Source: Breviolum minutum Mf 1.05b.01 (Eukaryota > Sar > Dinophyceae > Suessiales > Symbiodiniaceae). Taken from it: a stretch of DNA of 64,000 bases. The translations under genes and the position numbers were made by a program. The first letter of the stretch is position 1; every line of letters begins with the position of its first letter. The notes under the pieces were generated by a model. It ran no database searches, had not been told where the DNA came from, and saw only the letters and a program-made list of their open reading frames with translations. The DNA lies in NCBI GenBank assembly GCA_000507305.1, contig DF239277.1, positions 125,748 to 189,747 on the forward strand, given 5' to 3'. Positions 24,178 through 36,420 of this stretch are shown here, piece by piece.

Positions 24178-27100
24178 TCATTGCAAAGCCAAGCATCTTT
24201 TGACTGAAACTTGCAAAGACAGAGACATTGCCTCATGAAATCCAGCAGAAGGGCCTTCATAATCCACCAAGTGTGTGGCCAATTGCACTTGGGAGATTCT
24301 GGCCAAATGTCCAGTATCTCCTAATCCCTGCACCACGTCATATTCACATCCTTCACAATTCACATGAAGCAGTTCCACTGAATCTCGATGACTTTGAGCA
24401 AGAACTTCTGGAAGTGCTTCGGCTGCGGAACGGATGAGGACAGCTTCGGTATCCTCCTGTGAAAGCCAGGGATTTAATTCAATCCTTTTATGAAAGGGAC
24501 TTTTACTTCGGGGTATCCCAACATATCTATACCACCAGCACTCAAACGACTACAACCAAATCACGAGTTCTTTTTCCGAGAAATTCAGCACGTTGGAGTT
24601 GCTTAATAAAGAATTGACAAAGGAGTCCTCTTTTCATCGAAAAAAAATATTGAAATTAAAAAATTGGAGCCTCTTTTTGGAACTCAAAATTCCCAAACTT
24701 CCCAGCATTCCTAGGACCCTTCTGTGAAACCCGTTGCCTGCGAGGTCTCCACGATGCGTGAGGCAGTTCCCGAAAGGCGCAAGAAGGTGTGTTGTGTCTT
24801 GGCACCCAAGCCATAGTTGTGAAGGGTAAAACCCGGCACCTTCCAAAACGGCTTTTGGAAAAGGTGTCAACCAAAGGGGCTCGCCAAAAATTGGGACAAA
24901 AAATGAAGAGAAATGAAAAGTTATATAAGTTATATACATTCAATGAAACCAGCTCAAGATTTGGTTCTGAGTCAAAGTCAAGCAAGGAATATGTTCCAAC
25001 TGGAATCCAAGTTGTTGGATGAAACCTGCAATGCAATACTTTGAACTTTGAACAAGACTCATCCACTGATCCTCTGTGCGTTGATTCATCTGGTCAACTC
25101 CCAAATGTAGCCAGGCTGTGAGGTGATGAATCTCCAAAGAAATGATCTTCCATAAATTCATAGGAAAAGGTGCAAAGTTTAATGTTGCTATTGCTATCTA
25201 TTGCTTTACCTTTTGGGGAATCTCAAATTCCATGTTCTATGCATTTGGAGACAAATATAGTTCATTATATACAGTCAAGCATCCGTTTGAAATAGGTTCA
25301 TTCTTTCATTCATTAACCAGCTGGATGTTTGCTGTTTCATAGGTTCCAACAAGAGAACCAGAACCAGGCACTCCACGCAATGATGTGCTCAAGCTTTGGA
25401 AGTAGGTCGGAGAAGGCCTTGATATCTTGGGATCATTCCGATGTCTGGCGTGAGGTCCAAACGTATCAAGAATCTTCGACAATCTCCATTGGAGAAATGA
25501 GAAACGCTAGACAGGGTAGAAAACATCTCCTAAAATCATTGTAAAAAAAAAATGCTCATTGCAATGGCGATTCACTTTGCTACCTGCAACTGGTCAACAG
25601 ATTTATCATCTGAAAAGTAGTGAACTTGGAACTGGATTTCACCAAGTCTCTCAAAGAGGTGCATCTGCAATGCAAAACGACGGTGAAACTCCAGACCATC
25701 TTCTCCAGAGCGGTGGGCCCCAATGTACAGCGCTGTGCCATTCGGCCGCAAGGGCGGTTCAAAGGGCGCATACCTAATGCCGGAGGCTGTGCAATTGAGC
25801 ACTGCACCATCTGAAAGGTGGATTGCCAAGCTCCTATGTATTGGGAAAATGTTGAATCATTACTACTATAGCTTCTTGGGAGGACTCGCTGGGGGGAGCT
25901 GTGCCATGTATTTTCGTAACAGCACCAAAGCCTGCCTTCAGTGGATCTGCTCCAGGTTGGAAAAATCGCATGGGATTATGCGAAAATGTCCATGAAACAT
26001 GACTCTTCAAGCCCTGGGGCTGTTTTGCTCTTCTTCAGATTTGAACCATGCAAATTTTCTGAATCAACCGATTGTCGAAGAATATAAACTGGACATGTGT
26101 GGAAAAGCCCAGAGTTTGCAGAGTTTGCAGCTGTGGCACCGATATGCTGCCAAACGCATAAAATCCAGGATGCTACTTCCTTCTACATGCCGATCTCTTG
26201 CTGCATAACTGGCCCAAAAGTGGCAATCCTGTAGGGGCCAAAACCCAGCTGTCAGTGGCGGTTTCCAAACAACGACGCTCTTGAAATAGACCAGTGAAAT
26301 TAACTTTGGAATTGGATTGTTCATTTAGCATTCTCAAATTTGCAAAGGTTTGGGGAAAAAACCAAGACTCCCAATCCCAAACCATCGGTTTTTCCTCTGT
26401 GGCATTGTAAGAATAGCCAGGAATCTCATCCTCATGCAGTGAACCCAGTAATGGCACTCGACAATTCATCAGCTCCTATGCAAAACACCCAGGTCTCCAC
26501 TCTTCGGAGTCTTCAGAGTTGTGGGTTTTTTGTTGTGCGTTGTTTTTTTCGAAATATAGTCTGAGAATTGATATGAAATTGAGAATTTGAAGAGAGAAGA
26601 AGGTGTCAATATTTGCGTATGTATATAGTGTGTATGTAACGTGTATATAAATTAAATATATTATACATATTATGTATCATTATATATATCACTCTATTTA
26701 TTCATGTGTTTATTTACCTATGATCATACAGTATCTACTGACCACGCTGATTATATTCTCTACTAGAATAGTCGTGTAAGCAGTACAGTACTCTGTGTTT
26801 CAGTCTGCTCCCAGCCTTGCATGCCACCCATGCAAGGAACAAAAAATATTAAATGTGGTTTGTTTCGACTGTCCCTGTGGCAAGGACATCTAAATCTGAC
26901 ACGATTTCATAGTGGACTCGTTGCAGATAGCAAACAACATCACACAAGAGCCATCAATATATCAGTGTTCATTCATGCAATTATTTCTTTATCTTCATCA
27001 TTCATGGCTACTACGTCATCAGTAGTGTCAGGGATTCAGAGATCGTTTTGGACCATCATGAAATCATAGGAAACATCATCAACTTCATCACTGTATCATG

Positions 27101-27438
27101 CCCCTTTGCACCTCATGGCGTGACCCTGCTCGAGTCTCCAGTAACAACTTGGCGCATTCATCCAGTTGAGCTTGCGCCCAGCCCAAATCCACAGCATATG
27201 CGGAGAGAGGCGCCAAAAAGAAACGCATGAGTGGTTGATAAGGGAACAAGTAACTGTGATGCAGTGATGCCTGAGGTGAATGGATCTTCTTGCAAAGAAC
27301 ATAACCTTTGAACAGACCGTGATCAGAAATTATAGCAGGACTCAAGACACATTCAAGGAGCGCAAGTACTTGAGCACTTTGTCCTGCTGATCTGTTGTAG
27401 CATTTCCCATAGATGTTGCATCTTTCCACACTGTTCAT
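24178..27438 (-). CDS. FkbM/METTL24-like methyltransferase, multi-exon
   Basis: Probably an S-adenosylmethionine-dependent methyltransferase of the FkbM type. The best evidence is the exon at 24178-24378, LLHVNCEGCEYDVVQGLGD, which matches the family motif around a D/N-x-E-G-x-E-Y core, followed by an ISQVQLATHL strand. Upstream on the same strand: TALYIGAHRSGEDGLEFHR (within 25572-25829, a possible cofactor loop); AFSDLLPKLEHIIAWSAWF (about 25345-25420); LEIHHLTAWLHLGVDQMNQR (24940-25161); CRVPLLGSLHEDEIPGYSYN (26173-26469); and GLFKGYVLCKKIHSP plus AYAVDLGWAQAQLDE (27088-27438). The exon LEIHHLTAWLH resembles the strand that normally follows the EGCEY motif, yet it lies before it here. So this may be two adjacent related genes or one with a reordered C-terminus. 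Start, stop and borders are not fixed. Confidence 0.55.
26620..26715. repeat. AT-rich tract
   Basis: About 95 bp of TATA/TGTATA-type sequence with no coding potential, probably intronic or a spacer. Confidence 0.7.
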
Positions 27439-27439
27439 G

Positions 27440-28456
27440 CCTGAAAGGTGGATCTTTCCACCTCGCCTAAGGGGTTTAGATAATTCAAGAGTAAAGTTTG
27501 ACCCTTTCAGTTGGCTAACTCCCTTGAGCCCTTGCTTTCATCGTTGAAGCTCCCAAGTTCGGTGAATTCCAACAATGTGTCCGGTCGTGGACCCATTACC
27601 GTTGGACATCCTCGTCAAATTGTGTGTCATAGTTCAACACACCATGACTAGTTGGTGGTTGAACCACCCATTTGAAAAATATGAACGTCAATTTGGATCA
27701 TTTACCCAAGTAGGGTTGAAAATAAAAAATGCGTTAAACCACATAGATGATGTCACAGCACCTTTTTTTGGGCCTGGAAGGCATCGGACATCGGTCACTT
27801 TCCCCTCACCACGTTTGAAACTGGACGACCTTGCAGACCTGCCAAGACCCAGGAACCAGCAAGCAAAGGAGGCAAAAAAACACGACGGAAAACCATTCCA
27901 AGAAACAAACGCTGGAGCATTTTTTAAAATCAAACGTGAAGCTGCCTTTATTCGAATCCAGGGAAGTGAACAAAAATTCACATCGAAATTCCTTGGATCC
28001 AGTGAGTCACAAATCATCTGTGATCAGACCTCAACCTCCCATCTGTTTTCTGTTGGCAACCCCTAACCGTCCATGTCTTTGAGAGAAGCCCCTCAGAAGA
28101 GAACGAGCTCTAGCCATGTCTCGCGGTCCCTGGTCTAAACACGCTCCACGGTCCAGACAGGTAGAGTTTTTGTTCGAGTAAATCCTGGAGGAATGCTTCC
28201 GAACAAAGCATCAGAACTCTGAAAAAGCTCAAAACTTGACAGCTCGATTGATGACATTTCAAAGTGGAAGCAACCTTCAGGCGGCACCGCAGTTCTACAT
28301 CTGCAAGGTGCCGCTTCCTAAAACTAAGATGGAAAATGGTTTGCCCAAGACCAGCAAACCGAATGTACAACCCAATCGTGGGATGGGTATGTCATGGCCG
28401 AATCCTACGGATGGGTGTGTCATAGCCCAATCCTATGGGTATGTACGAGTAAAGCA
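27440..28456. other. Spacer with possible mobile repeat pieces
   Basis: No domain was recognised. Around 27648-27735 lies TTGGTGGTTGAACCACC, a 15-base perfect palindrome (GGTGGTTGAACCACC), followed by an AT-rich segment ending in AAACCACAT; this has the look of a dispersed element. At about 28372-28445 a unit of roughly 30 bp (AATCCTATGGGTATGTCATA type) is repeated two and a half times with changes. The plus-strand frame through this region is judged spurious. Confidence 0.4.
28372..28445. repeat. Short tandem repeat, about 30-bp unit
   Basis: Three successive imperfect copies of a unit containing CCAATCnTnnGGATGGGTnTGTCAT. It lies just 3' of the first kinase gene on the minus strand. Confidence 0.65.
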
Positions 28457-30138
28457 TCAAAGCCCTCGATGGACGTGCAATAAAGCCGTACAAAATGCTG
28501 CTGTCGGCCACGGAATAGGTTTTTCCGACGCAAACAACTTCTTGACGCACTCAAGAAACCTTGAATTGCAGAGAGCACGAACATAAATACAAATCATCCC
28601 AGTGTTCAGTATATGTTCTGTCTTTAAAAGAGAAAAGCTACGAAAATCAACAGACTGGTCTTGCATCTGAGTTGCAGTACACTGACAACTTCCCTGAGAC
28701 TTTTGCTTGGCATGGTGCATTTGAGGATGATCCAGGGCATGAAGGGCCGAAGGTCTCCCCACAGACTCTTTCACCAACATCTGTTGGACCCATGGTTTCA
28801 ACCAAGGTCCATGGCAAGTCCACCCCATCTGATCCAAGTTGATCTCAGAACCACAAACGTTCTTCTCCACAGCTGTTTTTGAGAGTTTCCCAAACAAGGG
28901 CTTTCCACAAACAATCTCCTGGATCACCAATCCCAAACTCCAAATATCACAGAGTTCCGTATAGGATTTCCAAAAGACTTCCGGAGCCATGTATATCATA
29001 GAGCCACAAATTTTACTCATCAATTCACCGGGATGAAATGTTGAGGCCAAACCAAAGTCCGAGAGTTTCAGAACAGGTAAAATACTGCCTTTACTTCTGA
29101 TCAACCAGTTGGATGGTTTGATATCACGATGAGCAATCGACAAATGGTGTATATATGCAACTGCCGAAAGCATCTGATGTGAGAAAGTCGCCACTTGGCT
29201 AGTACTGGGTGATCCAAATTGCCTCTTTCCTGCAGAATCATTCACCCAAAGCGCATCAATCCTGAGGCAATTCTGGTTTGCATGGAATCTATTGGTTGAG
29301 ACGTAACTAGGAGCGATGAAGCTGCGAATTCGGAAAAATGAAAGTCTATCAAAGATCGTGAAGAAACATCCACACAGATTTCATCAGATTTCTGGCACAG
29401 CCAAGACACCAAGCCTGTAAATCACCACCAGAGCACAATTCCATGATTAAATGCATTTCCTGCGCCTCCAAAATCGCATGTTCCAGTCGTACAACGTGTT
29501 CGTGTTCCAACTTCAACATGAGTACCATCTCAATATCTGCCGCCACTGGAATGGTCTTCACCGCAAAGCGCTGCTTCCCCTGCTTGGGCTTTACTTCTCT
29601 AACCACACCAAAGGTTCCACTGCCCAGTGGCTGCACAAAATCATAGACCTGCAGAGTGCTGGGAAAGCTGGTGGTAATTGGTACAAATTCGCACAAATTT
29701 CGGAAATCCTGGGTTCAATGCGTAGGTTTCCAATTATATACTTTGGCTTCCAACAGCACGACGCATGAGTCTTTCCACACTTTGACTAGTGGGTCTGTCT
29801 GGAAGGTTCAAAAGCATATCACACTGTGGTAGTTCTTTGGAGAAAACAAATTTGTCCCAACAAAAAGCACACCCGATTCAGATTCTGGAGTAAGGAATGG
29901 CTGACAACGGCTTCATGTCTCGCATGTTGCTACACAACAGTCCGTATCATAGAGTCAACAAATCTCATTTGTTCTTTTGTTGCCTGGGGGAGAAGCATGC
30001 GAAGCATCTATTTTTTTTCATCATATCATCACTCATTGTTAAAAGCACGACGAAGCTCTGTATCCCCGGGGTTACCTCCCAGACATTGGCGGTGATGGAC
30101 TTGGAGTCACTGGTAGGTCCGGAAGACGGGCTTGACAT
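28457..30138 (-). CDS. Protein kinase, tandem copy 1 (three exons)
   Basis: A serine/threonine protein kinase of CaMK/CDPK-like appearance without visible EF hands. Proposed exons are 30076-30138, 29410-29648 and 28457-29261; the sum (1107 bp) is an exact number of codons, giving 368 residues. Exon 1 encodes a short Ser-rich leader from the ATG at 30138 and ends TANVWE at a GTAACC donor. Exon 2 has the glycine loop LGSGTFGVV and the lysine motif FAVKTIP. Exon 3 has HRDIKPSN, DFGLA, MAPE, the CDIWSLG helix and the GRP of subdomain XI. All core catalytic residues are present, so it is probably active. It reads like copy 2 at 30968-32204 but differs in its N-terminus and in an extra intron there. 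The last 60 or so residues may be wrong if another intron exists. Confidence 0.88.
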
Positions 30139-30967
30139 GGGCACTGCCAAAAAATCATCTAGCGACTTTGCTTTTCGTTTGAGCCCGGAAGAGTATGTGG
30201 CATCGTGGGTTGCTTAATGAAGCCCATGAAAATCGACAAAAAATATTCTCCGCAGCCAAACATCCACCTTTGTTGATCATCCCTCTTTCGAACGAATCAA
30301 CAGCTGAAGAGTTTCTGTTTCTCAGCAAACCTCATGACCCTGGGCACCATCTGCATTTTCAACTTGGTGAAACTTGTCGATTTTCAAACTTTCCTACCTA
30401 CCCTTCGGGCCCGCTGGAATGCGGTGAAAGAGAAAAAGATTCACAAATAAAACAAGCGCTTCTGGCAAAAGCAATGTGCAGATTGCAGCTATTCAATGAG
30501 GCATTTTTTGTCTTTTGGAAGATGAACTTTGGAATTTACATGAATTTACAGGTTTTGTCACTTTTGCTGCAACAGAGTGATGTGCTTTGCACGAGGACGC
30601 GCTCATAGTCGCCAAAGCAAAACACAATCCCCCAGTGTGTCACCAAGTGGCAAATAAGTCTGCTTTTTAAGAATCATAAAGGCTCATAGAAAAAATACCT
30701 CGGCAACCTTTACCTGTAGGGATTGAAGATATCTCCATAAATGGGAAAAACGGCCAAAGCCTCTAAGGAAACCTACGTCGTGTTTCTCATCCTTTGGATA
30801 CTCAGAGGTCTTTGAGAGCCATAAGTCGATGACTAAGAAACCTCAAGGCTTTTGGGGGTTGGGAAATATTCACGAATTCACGAACGAAAATCTGGGTTGA
30901 GTTTAGATCCCATTCATCCATTCTGTAAAGATTCTTGAGTCTTGAGTAGTTTTTTGGATATTTCAGG
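30139..30967. other. Spacer between the two kinase genes
   Basis: No gene recognised. A plus-strand frame at 30195-30608 is open for 137 codons, but it is the only plus-strand candidate in this minus-strand array and has no recognisable domain. Upstream sequence of kinase copy 1, including any promoter or trans-splice acceptor, should lie at the left end of this stretch. Confidence 0.5.
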
Positions 30968-32204
30968 TCAACCCACAAGATATATACTGCCAAAAAACTT
31001 GAGTGTTACCTTCCTGCAGATTTGGGGGTAGATTTTTGGGTCCAAAATATTTAAAAAAAAAACACACACTGTTTCACAGTTTTGAAATGAAGCGTTCCAA
31101 GGTGCATTGCATTGACATTTCCCTGTCCATTTTGCACGTTGTATCTCAGGATGATTCAAAGCCATGGATGCAGCAGGTCTGCCCGATTCTTTTACCAGCA
31201 TTTGTTGAAGCCATGTTTTGAGCCAAGGCCTCTGATGATTCCATTCCCGTTCCTCCAATTTCACCTCACAAGTACAGGCCTTGCAAACCGCTGCTTCCAT
31301 CTCACCTTCTGGAATGTTGGTGAAAAACGGCTTTCCACAAACCAATTCATAGATGACCATTCCAGAACTCCAAACATCACATAGCTCGGTATAAGATTTG
31401 TTGAAGACTTCAGGAGCCATATACATAAAGGATCCACAAGTTTTGGTCATGCGTTCTCCTGGTTGAAACTCAACGGCAAGACCAAAGTCAGAGAGTTTGA
31501 AGACCGGAAAGAAGCCTCTAGCGGCAATCAACCAATTGGAAGGTTTGATATCCCGATGTGCAATGGACAAATGATGCATGTAGGCCACGGCAGAAAGCAT
31601 CTGTCTCGACAGAGTCGCTACTTGCCCAGAGCCTGGAGAATCATAAAACTTGGTGCCATTGAACTCATCATCCCAACGATCATCAATCCTGACATGGAAA
31701 AAAATGCACACTGGCCGTCACCCAGCAGTGCTCTTATGCTCTTTTGGAGTGCAACCCACAAAAGTTCAGTTCCCCCTTAATGTGTCAGTTGGTGCAAGAA
31801 AAGTGATTGACTCTTCTGCCATTTACACAGCCAAGACACCAAGACTGTAAATCACCACCAGAGCACAATTCCATGATTAAATGCATTTCCGGCGCCTCCA
31901 AAATCGCATGTTCCAGTCGTACAACGTGTTCGTGTTCCAACTTCAACATGAGTACCATCTCAATATCTGCCGCCACTGGAATGGTCTTCACCGCAAAGCG
32001 CTGCTTCCCCTGCTTGGGCTTTACTTCTCTAACCACACCAAAGGTTCCGCTGCCCAGTGGCTGCACAAAATCATAGACATCCCACATATTTCTGGTGGTG
32101 GTCACAGATTCAGCACTCCTTTCAGACGCTTTCTGTTTTTTGGACATTATGGCAAATCCCCTGTCAACTACAGTAGGCAACAAACACATCCATCTATGAG
32201 CCAT
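30968..32204 (-). CDS. Protein kinase, tandem copy 2 (two exons)
   Basis: Paralogue of the kinase at 28457-30138. Proposed exons are 31840-32204 and 30968-31688 (intron of 151 bp, GT-AG). The sum of 1086 bp is a whole number of codons (361 residues), starting at the ATG at 32204. A second in-frame ATG (MSKKQKASERSAES) is a good alternative start. The N-terminus runs without interruption into VYDFVQPLGSGTFG, whereas copy 1 has an intron just there. The glycine loop, the AVK lysine, HRDIKPSN, DFGLA, MAPE and a GRP motif are all present. Exon 1 from 31840 to about 32078 is almost identical in DNA to exon 2 of copy 1, while the catalytic-loop exon is clearly more diverged. No regulatory domain is seen. 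Confidence 0.9.
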
Positions 32205-32735
32205 CGAAATACGGAAGCTTCACTAGGCAACCAGTTGGGAAAACTTCACGAGTTCAGTCAAGCAAATTGAATCAGAAGCATGAATCCTCCCCCTGTTGTG
32301 GTCTCTTTTGGTATTTCTATATCATAGATTCAGTGATATAAAATGTAGCATGAATATGATATCAAATCACTTGTACATTTAATTACATCATACATACACG
32401 GCTGAAAATACATACAAAACCTGTCAATGACTATACATGACCATCGATTCGTGTGTTCATTCCAAATCATCCAACTCTCATGTCGACTCAAATGCGGCGC
32501 ATTTCGGTGTTTCACCTGCCTGAGAAAGAAAAATGGATATGCTCATCCCAGGATTTCTGGATGTCACCAAATCCTTGCAGCGTTGTGACCTTAAGATCAG
32601 TTGCTGAGTTAAAATCTTCACTTTGATGCACGACCATTTTAATCCAGTTTATACCATTTTTGCCATATGACAGTGGACCGTCTCCAACAGGAAGATGATC
32701 TCAAAATGAGAATTGGGTGATATTCGAAGTATTTC
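32205..32735. other. Spacer upstream of kinase copy 2
   Basis: AT-rich sequence with no recognisable exon. It should contain the 5' region of kinase copy 2 and the 3' end of the TPR-type gene on its right. Confidence 0.4.
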
Positions 32736-32739
32736 AGGA

Positions 32740-35640
32740 TGCTTTCGAATCAGACAAGACATCATTTGCCCAAAGTCTAAGGGCTATACAGTGGCTGGGG
32801 ACTTCACGGGCATATCCTGAAGCCAAGTCCACACATTGGTGATTTTTAGTGACATGTCTACAAACAAAAACTGCGACATGCCTGCCAACCTTCAAAGGAT
32901 GTCTTTGAGAGCGCTTGTGCCTGTCCCGGAGCATGAGAAAGTTTCCAATGCCGCGTTCAACGATATTCCTATGCCACTCAGTCTTCTAGTTTTCATCCTT
33001 TTGATTCGATGTACAACAAATATTTTGGCATCTTTCCTGCCGTTCCCAGTGACAATCTGCGCCGCCTGTGTTGTAAGACTGGCTGCCTCAGAGTCGTTTC
33101 CCATCAACGTTTTCACCTTGCCAGTGAAGCGGTGAAAAGTGCTCAACCGCTTGGTGAACTGGCTATGGGGCTATGGTGAAGTTACTTAAAGTTACTGTTT
33201 GGTGGTTAACTTTATAGGAAACTCTTATAAGAAGAGGTGTAATGTTCAATCAGTAGCCACAAATATTCACCGTTACATGCACAGCAGAATCGGCAAAAAA
33301 AATGCCAACATAACAGAAGATCCATGCTCGGTCAATGTCTCAACTCTTGCCCTCAACAAAATGATGTCTAAACTCGTCTGACCGACCCAGTGGTCAGAAC
33401 AGGTGCACCTGGGCCTGCAATAGAAGAGCCGAAGCCACCTAAAACATACTGAGAAAATAACATCATCGATTTCTGTCGGCTTGCGGTTGAAGATGATAAC
33501 AAGCCACCAAAACTCATTGTCAAGGTATTACCACATTGATATGTTCTTGGTGATATTGAAGGTCATATTCATGTTGGTGGTATATCCAGCTAAAGATGAT
33601 ATTGCTGGAATTTAAGATTCAATGTGGTCTTGTATCTGGTGACAGAATCTCCACCACCCTCCTTGGCTTCCCAACCCCTTGTCTATTTGAGCAGTCCGTC
33701 ATCATCAACTCTGCTTCTCGAGCATCTTCCAACGCCTGGGGGGAACTCCAAGGGCTGAAATTTCCAAACTCATCAGACTCCATGAAAATGAGCCTTTACA
33801 TGATCCTTACCTGCCCTTACATGCACAACAGTATCACATTTAGGACCAGCTTTCGATATGTTTCCCAAGGCTTCAATTCGAAGATACTGCTTTTCTCTCC
33901 ATTTTCCAGCCGACCTTCTGCAAATTTCCAGCAGCTTTGGCCGCCTGCGCTTTCAGCAGCCAAGCTCTGGCCTAGGACATCTGAAATGCCGGCCACAAGG
34001 GTCATGCCACAACGCAAAATGTAGGAAAATATCAGGCTGCGTTAAATATATGCATTAAGATGATGTTGAAATAACTTCAGGTACACCCCACCGGAACCAC
34101 AGTGACAAGACCCAGCTTCCGACCTCTTGATCCCTGCTTTGCTTCAAAGTCAAAGCTTGATTGGCCAAGTCCAAAGCTCTCGAGGCCTCAAAGTTTGGAC
34201 ATTGCACAAAACATCTCGAATCGAAGAGCCCTATTTTTTGCTCAAAGTTCAAGGTGCGATTGGAATGTCTATCCAGAAAAACATAGGGGGCAAAAGTTGA
34301 AGTCAAAAGATTGCCTCAAGAGTTTGATGATGTGACGTATTCATTCAAACCCTCCGAATCGAAGGGAGTTAAGTGCCAAAACCCAAGCCATGAGAGAGCT
34401 GCGTTGCGCGTTGCCCTGGCCACATCTTTGCAAGTCTTGGCAACACTTTTTTGGGTGTCAATTGTGAAGAAAGTTAAAGTTTTCGAGAAAATGATGACTT
34501 TACTGCCGAGTAACTAGGCTCTCTTTTTGGAATAAAATAAAATAAAACGATGATGTCAACAGCCTTTGTACCTGCTTGCCACCCTGTTGAAAGCAATGCT
34601 CGTCAAATAGAATTAACCGTCTACTCGGTAGCCCGAAAAATGTGCCTTGCAACATATCGGAATCTGAACTTTGATAAACTACACTACTGAAACGACGCCA
34701 CCTCGCGTTGCTTGACACGATGAAGATGTGCTTCTGCCGCCAGGACTAACACTTCTACCTGTGGGCCAAACATGAGACCTTGTTGTCTTTTCACACAGAA
34801 ACGTTTTATCACATTGGAAGGGACTATGTTAACACTCACGCAAATTAGGCTTGATCAGGTACTTAAATACTTTTGGGAGTTGGGTGCAGGGCTCTTGATA
34901 ACAGCGTCCTTCAAACTTGCAAATGCCAGCTTCTTTCAAATGAAAAGAGACACGAAGCACCTGTTGCACGTAGTTCCCTGCAGCTTTGAAAAGAGCCACA
35001 GATTCCTGCCGCACAAGTTATCTCGAAAAAAATGGCACTCGCAGAAGCATGTGTGTGTATGTCTCTCCATGCCTGTGACCTTGAGCATTTAATTTGTGTG
35101 TACAGTTGATACTTTCATCTTGTAGAGATGAATACATTCTTGTCTCCTCAGCAAGCTGCGCAGCCTGTCCAGTGAGTGATTATCCGATTGTCAGCTGTTC
35201 AATGACGTCCACAAACAAACAAACACCTGCTGGCCAAATTCAAAAAACAAACGGGAGAGAATAAATCTCATCAAGAATTCATTTGGAATTCTGCATCTTG
35301 TTGAAGCCAACACTTTAATTGAAAAGAATGGGAGAGATAACAATTAAGACCCCGAACTCCTCCAATCTTCACTTTTTTCAATGTAGTTTCTGACACATGA
35401 TCAGATTGCATATGTTGCACATGTTGAAGCTGAGGTTCTATACTTTTGCTGTTGAAAAATACCACTTTTGGAGAGGTTCAGGTTACAATGGTTACAAGAA
35501 ATCCATAGAAATCCATCTTAGCTAAGGAAATCGGTTCCCAAAAAAAACGCCCAAAATTTCTCACCTGCTGGGCTTCACCAAGTCGAAGCAGTGCTTCGGA
35601 GCCCAAGCGTGTTGCCAGGGCTTCGAAGATCACCTGATGC
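32740..35640 (-). CDS. TPR/helical-repeat protein, many short exons
   Basis: Several minus-strand pieces read as helix-turn-helix repeats of TPR type. In order: VIFEALATRLGSEALLRLGE (exon about 35569-35637, ending CAG at a GTGAG donor and preceded by CAG); ESVALFKAAGNYVQQ with FHLKEAGICKFEG (about 34870-35015); EASRALDLANQALTLKQSRD (about 34140-34230); ARAWLLKAQAAKAAGNLQKV (about 33885-33970, preceded by TAG and ending at a possible AG); GNDSEAASLTTQAAQIVTG (32892-33100); and CVDLASGYAREVPSHCIAL (32740-32860, with a stop just after). The repeats suggest a scaffold protein of the kind found with kinesin light chain-like proteins, but no subfamily can be named. Exon borders are mostly approximate, and the 5' end may reach to 36130. 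Confidence 0.5.
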
Positions 35641-36244
35641 CACACGAATCTTCATGGCATCCATGGAAATCCATGGCTTCAAATGGGCCATTTTTGGTGG
35701 GTTTGCGAAATGCGAGCCAGCAGTGCTCTACACCAATATGTACCTTAAATGGACATACATTCAAAACCTTCAACAAATGACAGGACAGTAGCCAATAGTG
35801 GCAATAGCACATGCCAACGGCAACATGGAAAAAATGTCAAAAAAATCCACAATCCACTACCGGCTTTCCAAGCTTCCCAAAATTCCTCAAAAAAGTCATG
35901 TTCCTGGTGGTGTTTTGACCTCTTGCCATCCCTACATGGCTCGATGTTGCCACCTCTCGACTGGTTCGGGCTGTAACGGCTGCCATTTCAGCCGCAAACA
36001 CCTGAGTGAAGCGATCGGGTGCCAGTTGAAGTTTTACGACAGCGACTTGATTGGCACATATTGAAGCCAATATGTCCATTTCAGCCAAGGGTTCAGTGTT
36101 TGCTGGTCGGTGGTTAAAGCCATGAACCACCCACTCTCCATAACCAATTGCACCGATTACAAATTAAGCTCAGGTGATATCCCTGACGGAGAGCGCGAGA
36201 TGTTGGAAACAAAACTCACCTTGTCCGGTCGGAACTTTTACTCG

Positions 36245-36420
36245 AAGCTTCTATTGCCCGGAACCTTCCCTGCAACCTTCTTCCCATAACCTTTGTTGGA
36301 ATTTTCCCGGAACCTGATCCCAAAGCTTCTCCAGAACCTGCTGCGGAACCGTTCCACAAACCTGCCTCGGAAACGTCCCAGAATCTTGTTCAAATCTCTG
36401 CCCGGAAGTCCACCCCCAAA
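36245..36420. repeat. Degenerate GGAACCTTCC-type minisatellite, copy 2
   Basis: Imperfect units such as CGGAACCTTCC, GGAATTTTCCCGGAACCTG and CAGAACCTGCTGCGGAACC, spaced 15-25 bp apart. They use the same units, in the same orientation, as the tract at 880-1150. Open frames through it encode Arg/Phe/Gly-rich peptides on the minus strand, a product of the repeat. Confidence 0.7.

Noticed and set aside
27575..28066. Plus-strand 163-residue frame
   Set aside because: Opposite to the gene array, no domain, and partly made of a palindromic repeat-like segment.
30195..30608. Plus-strand 137-residue frame between the kinases
   Set aside because: No recognisable domain and the wrong strand for the array; kept only as a remark in the spacer entry.
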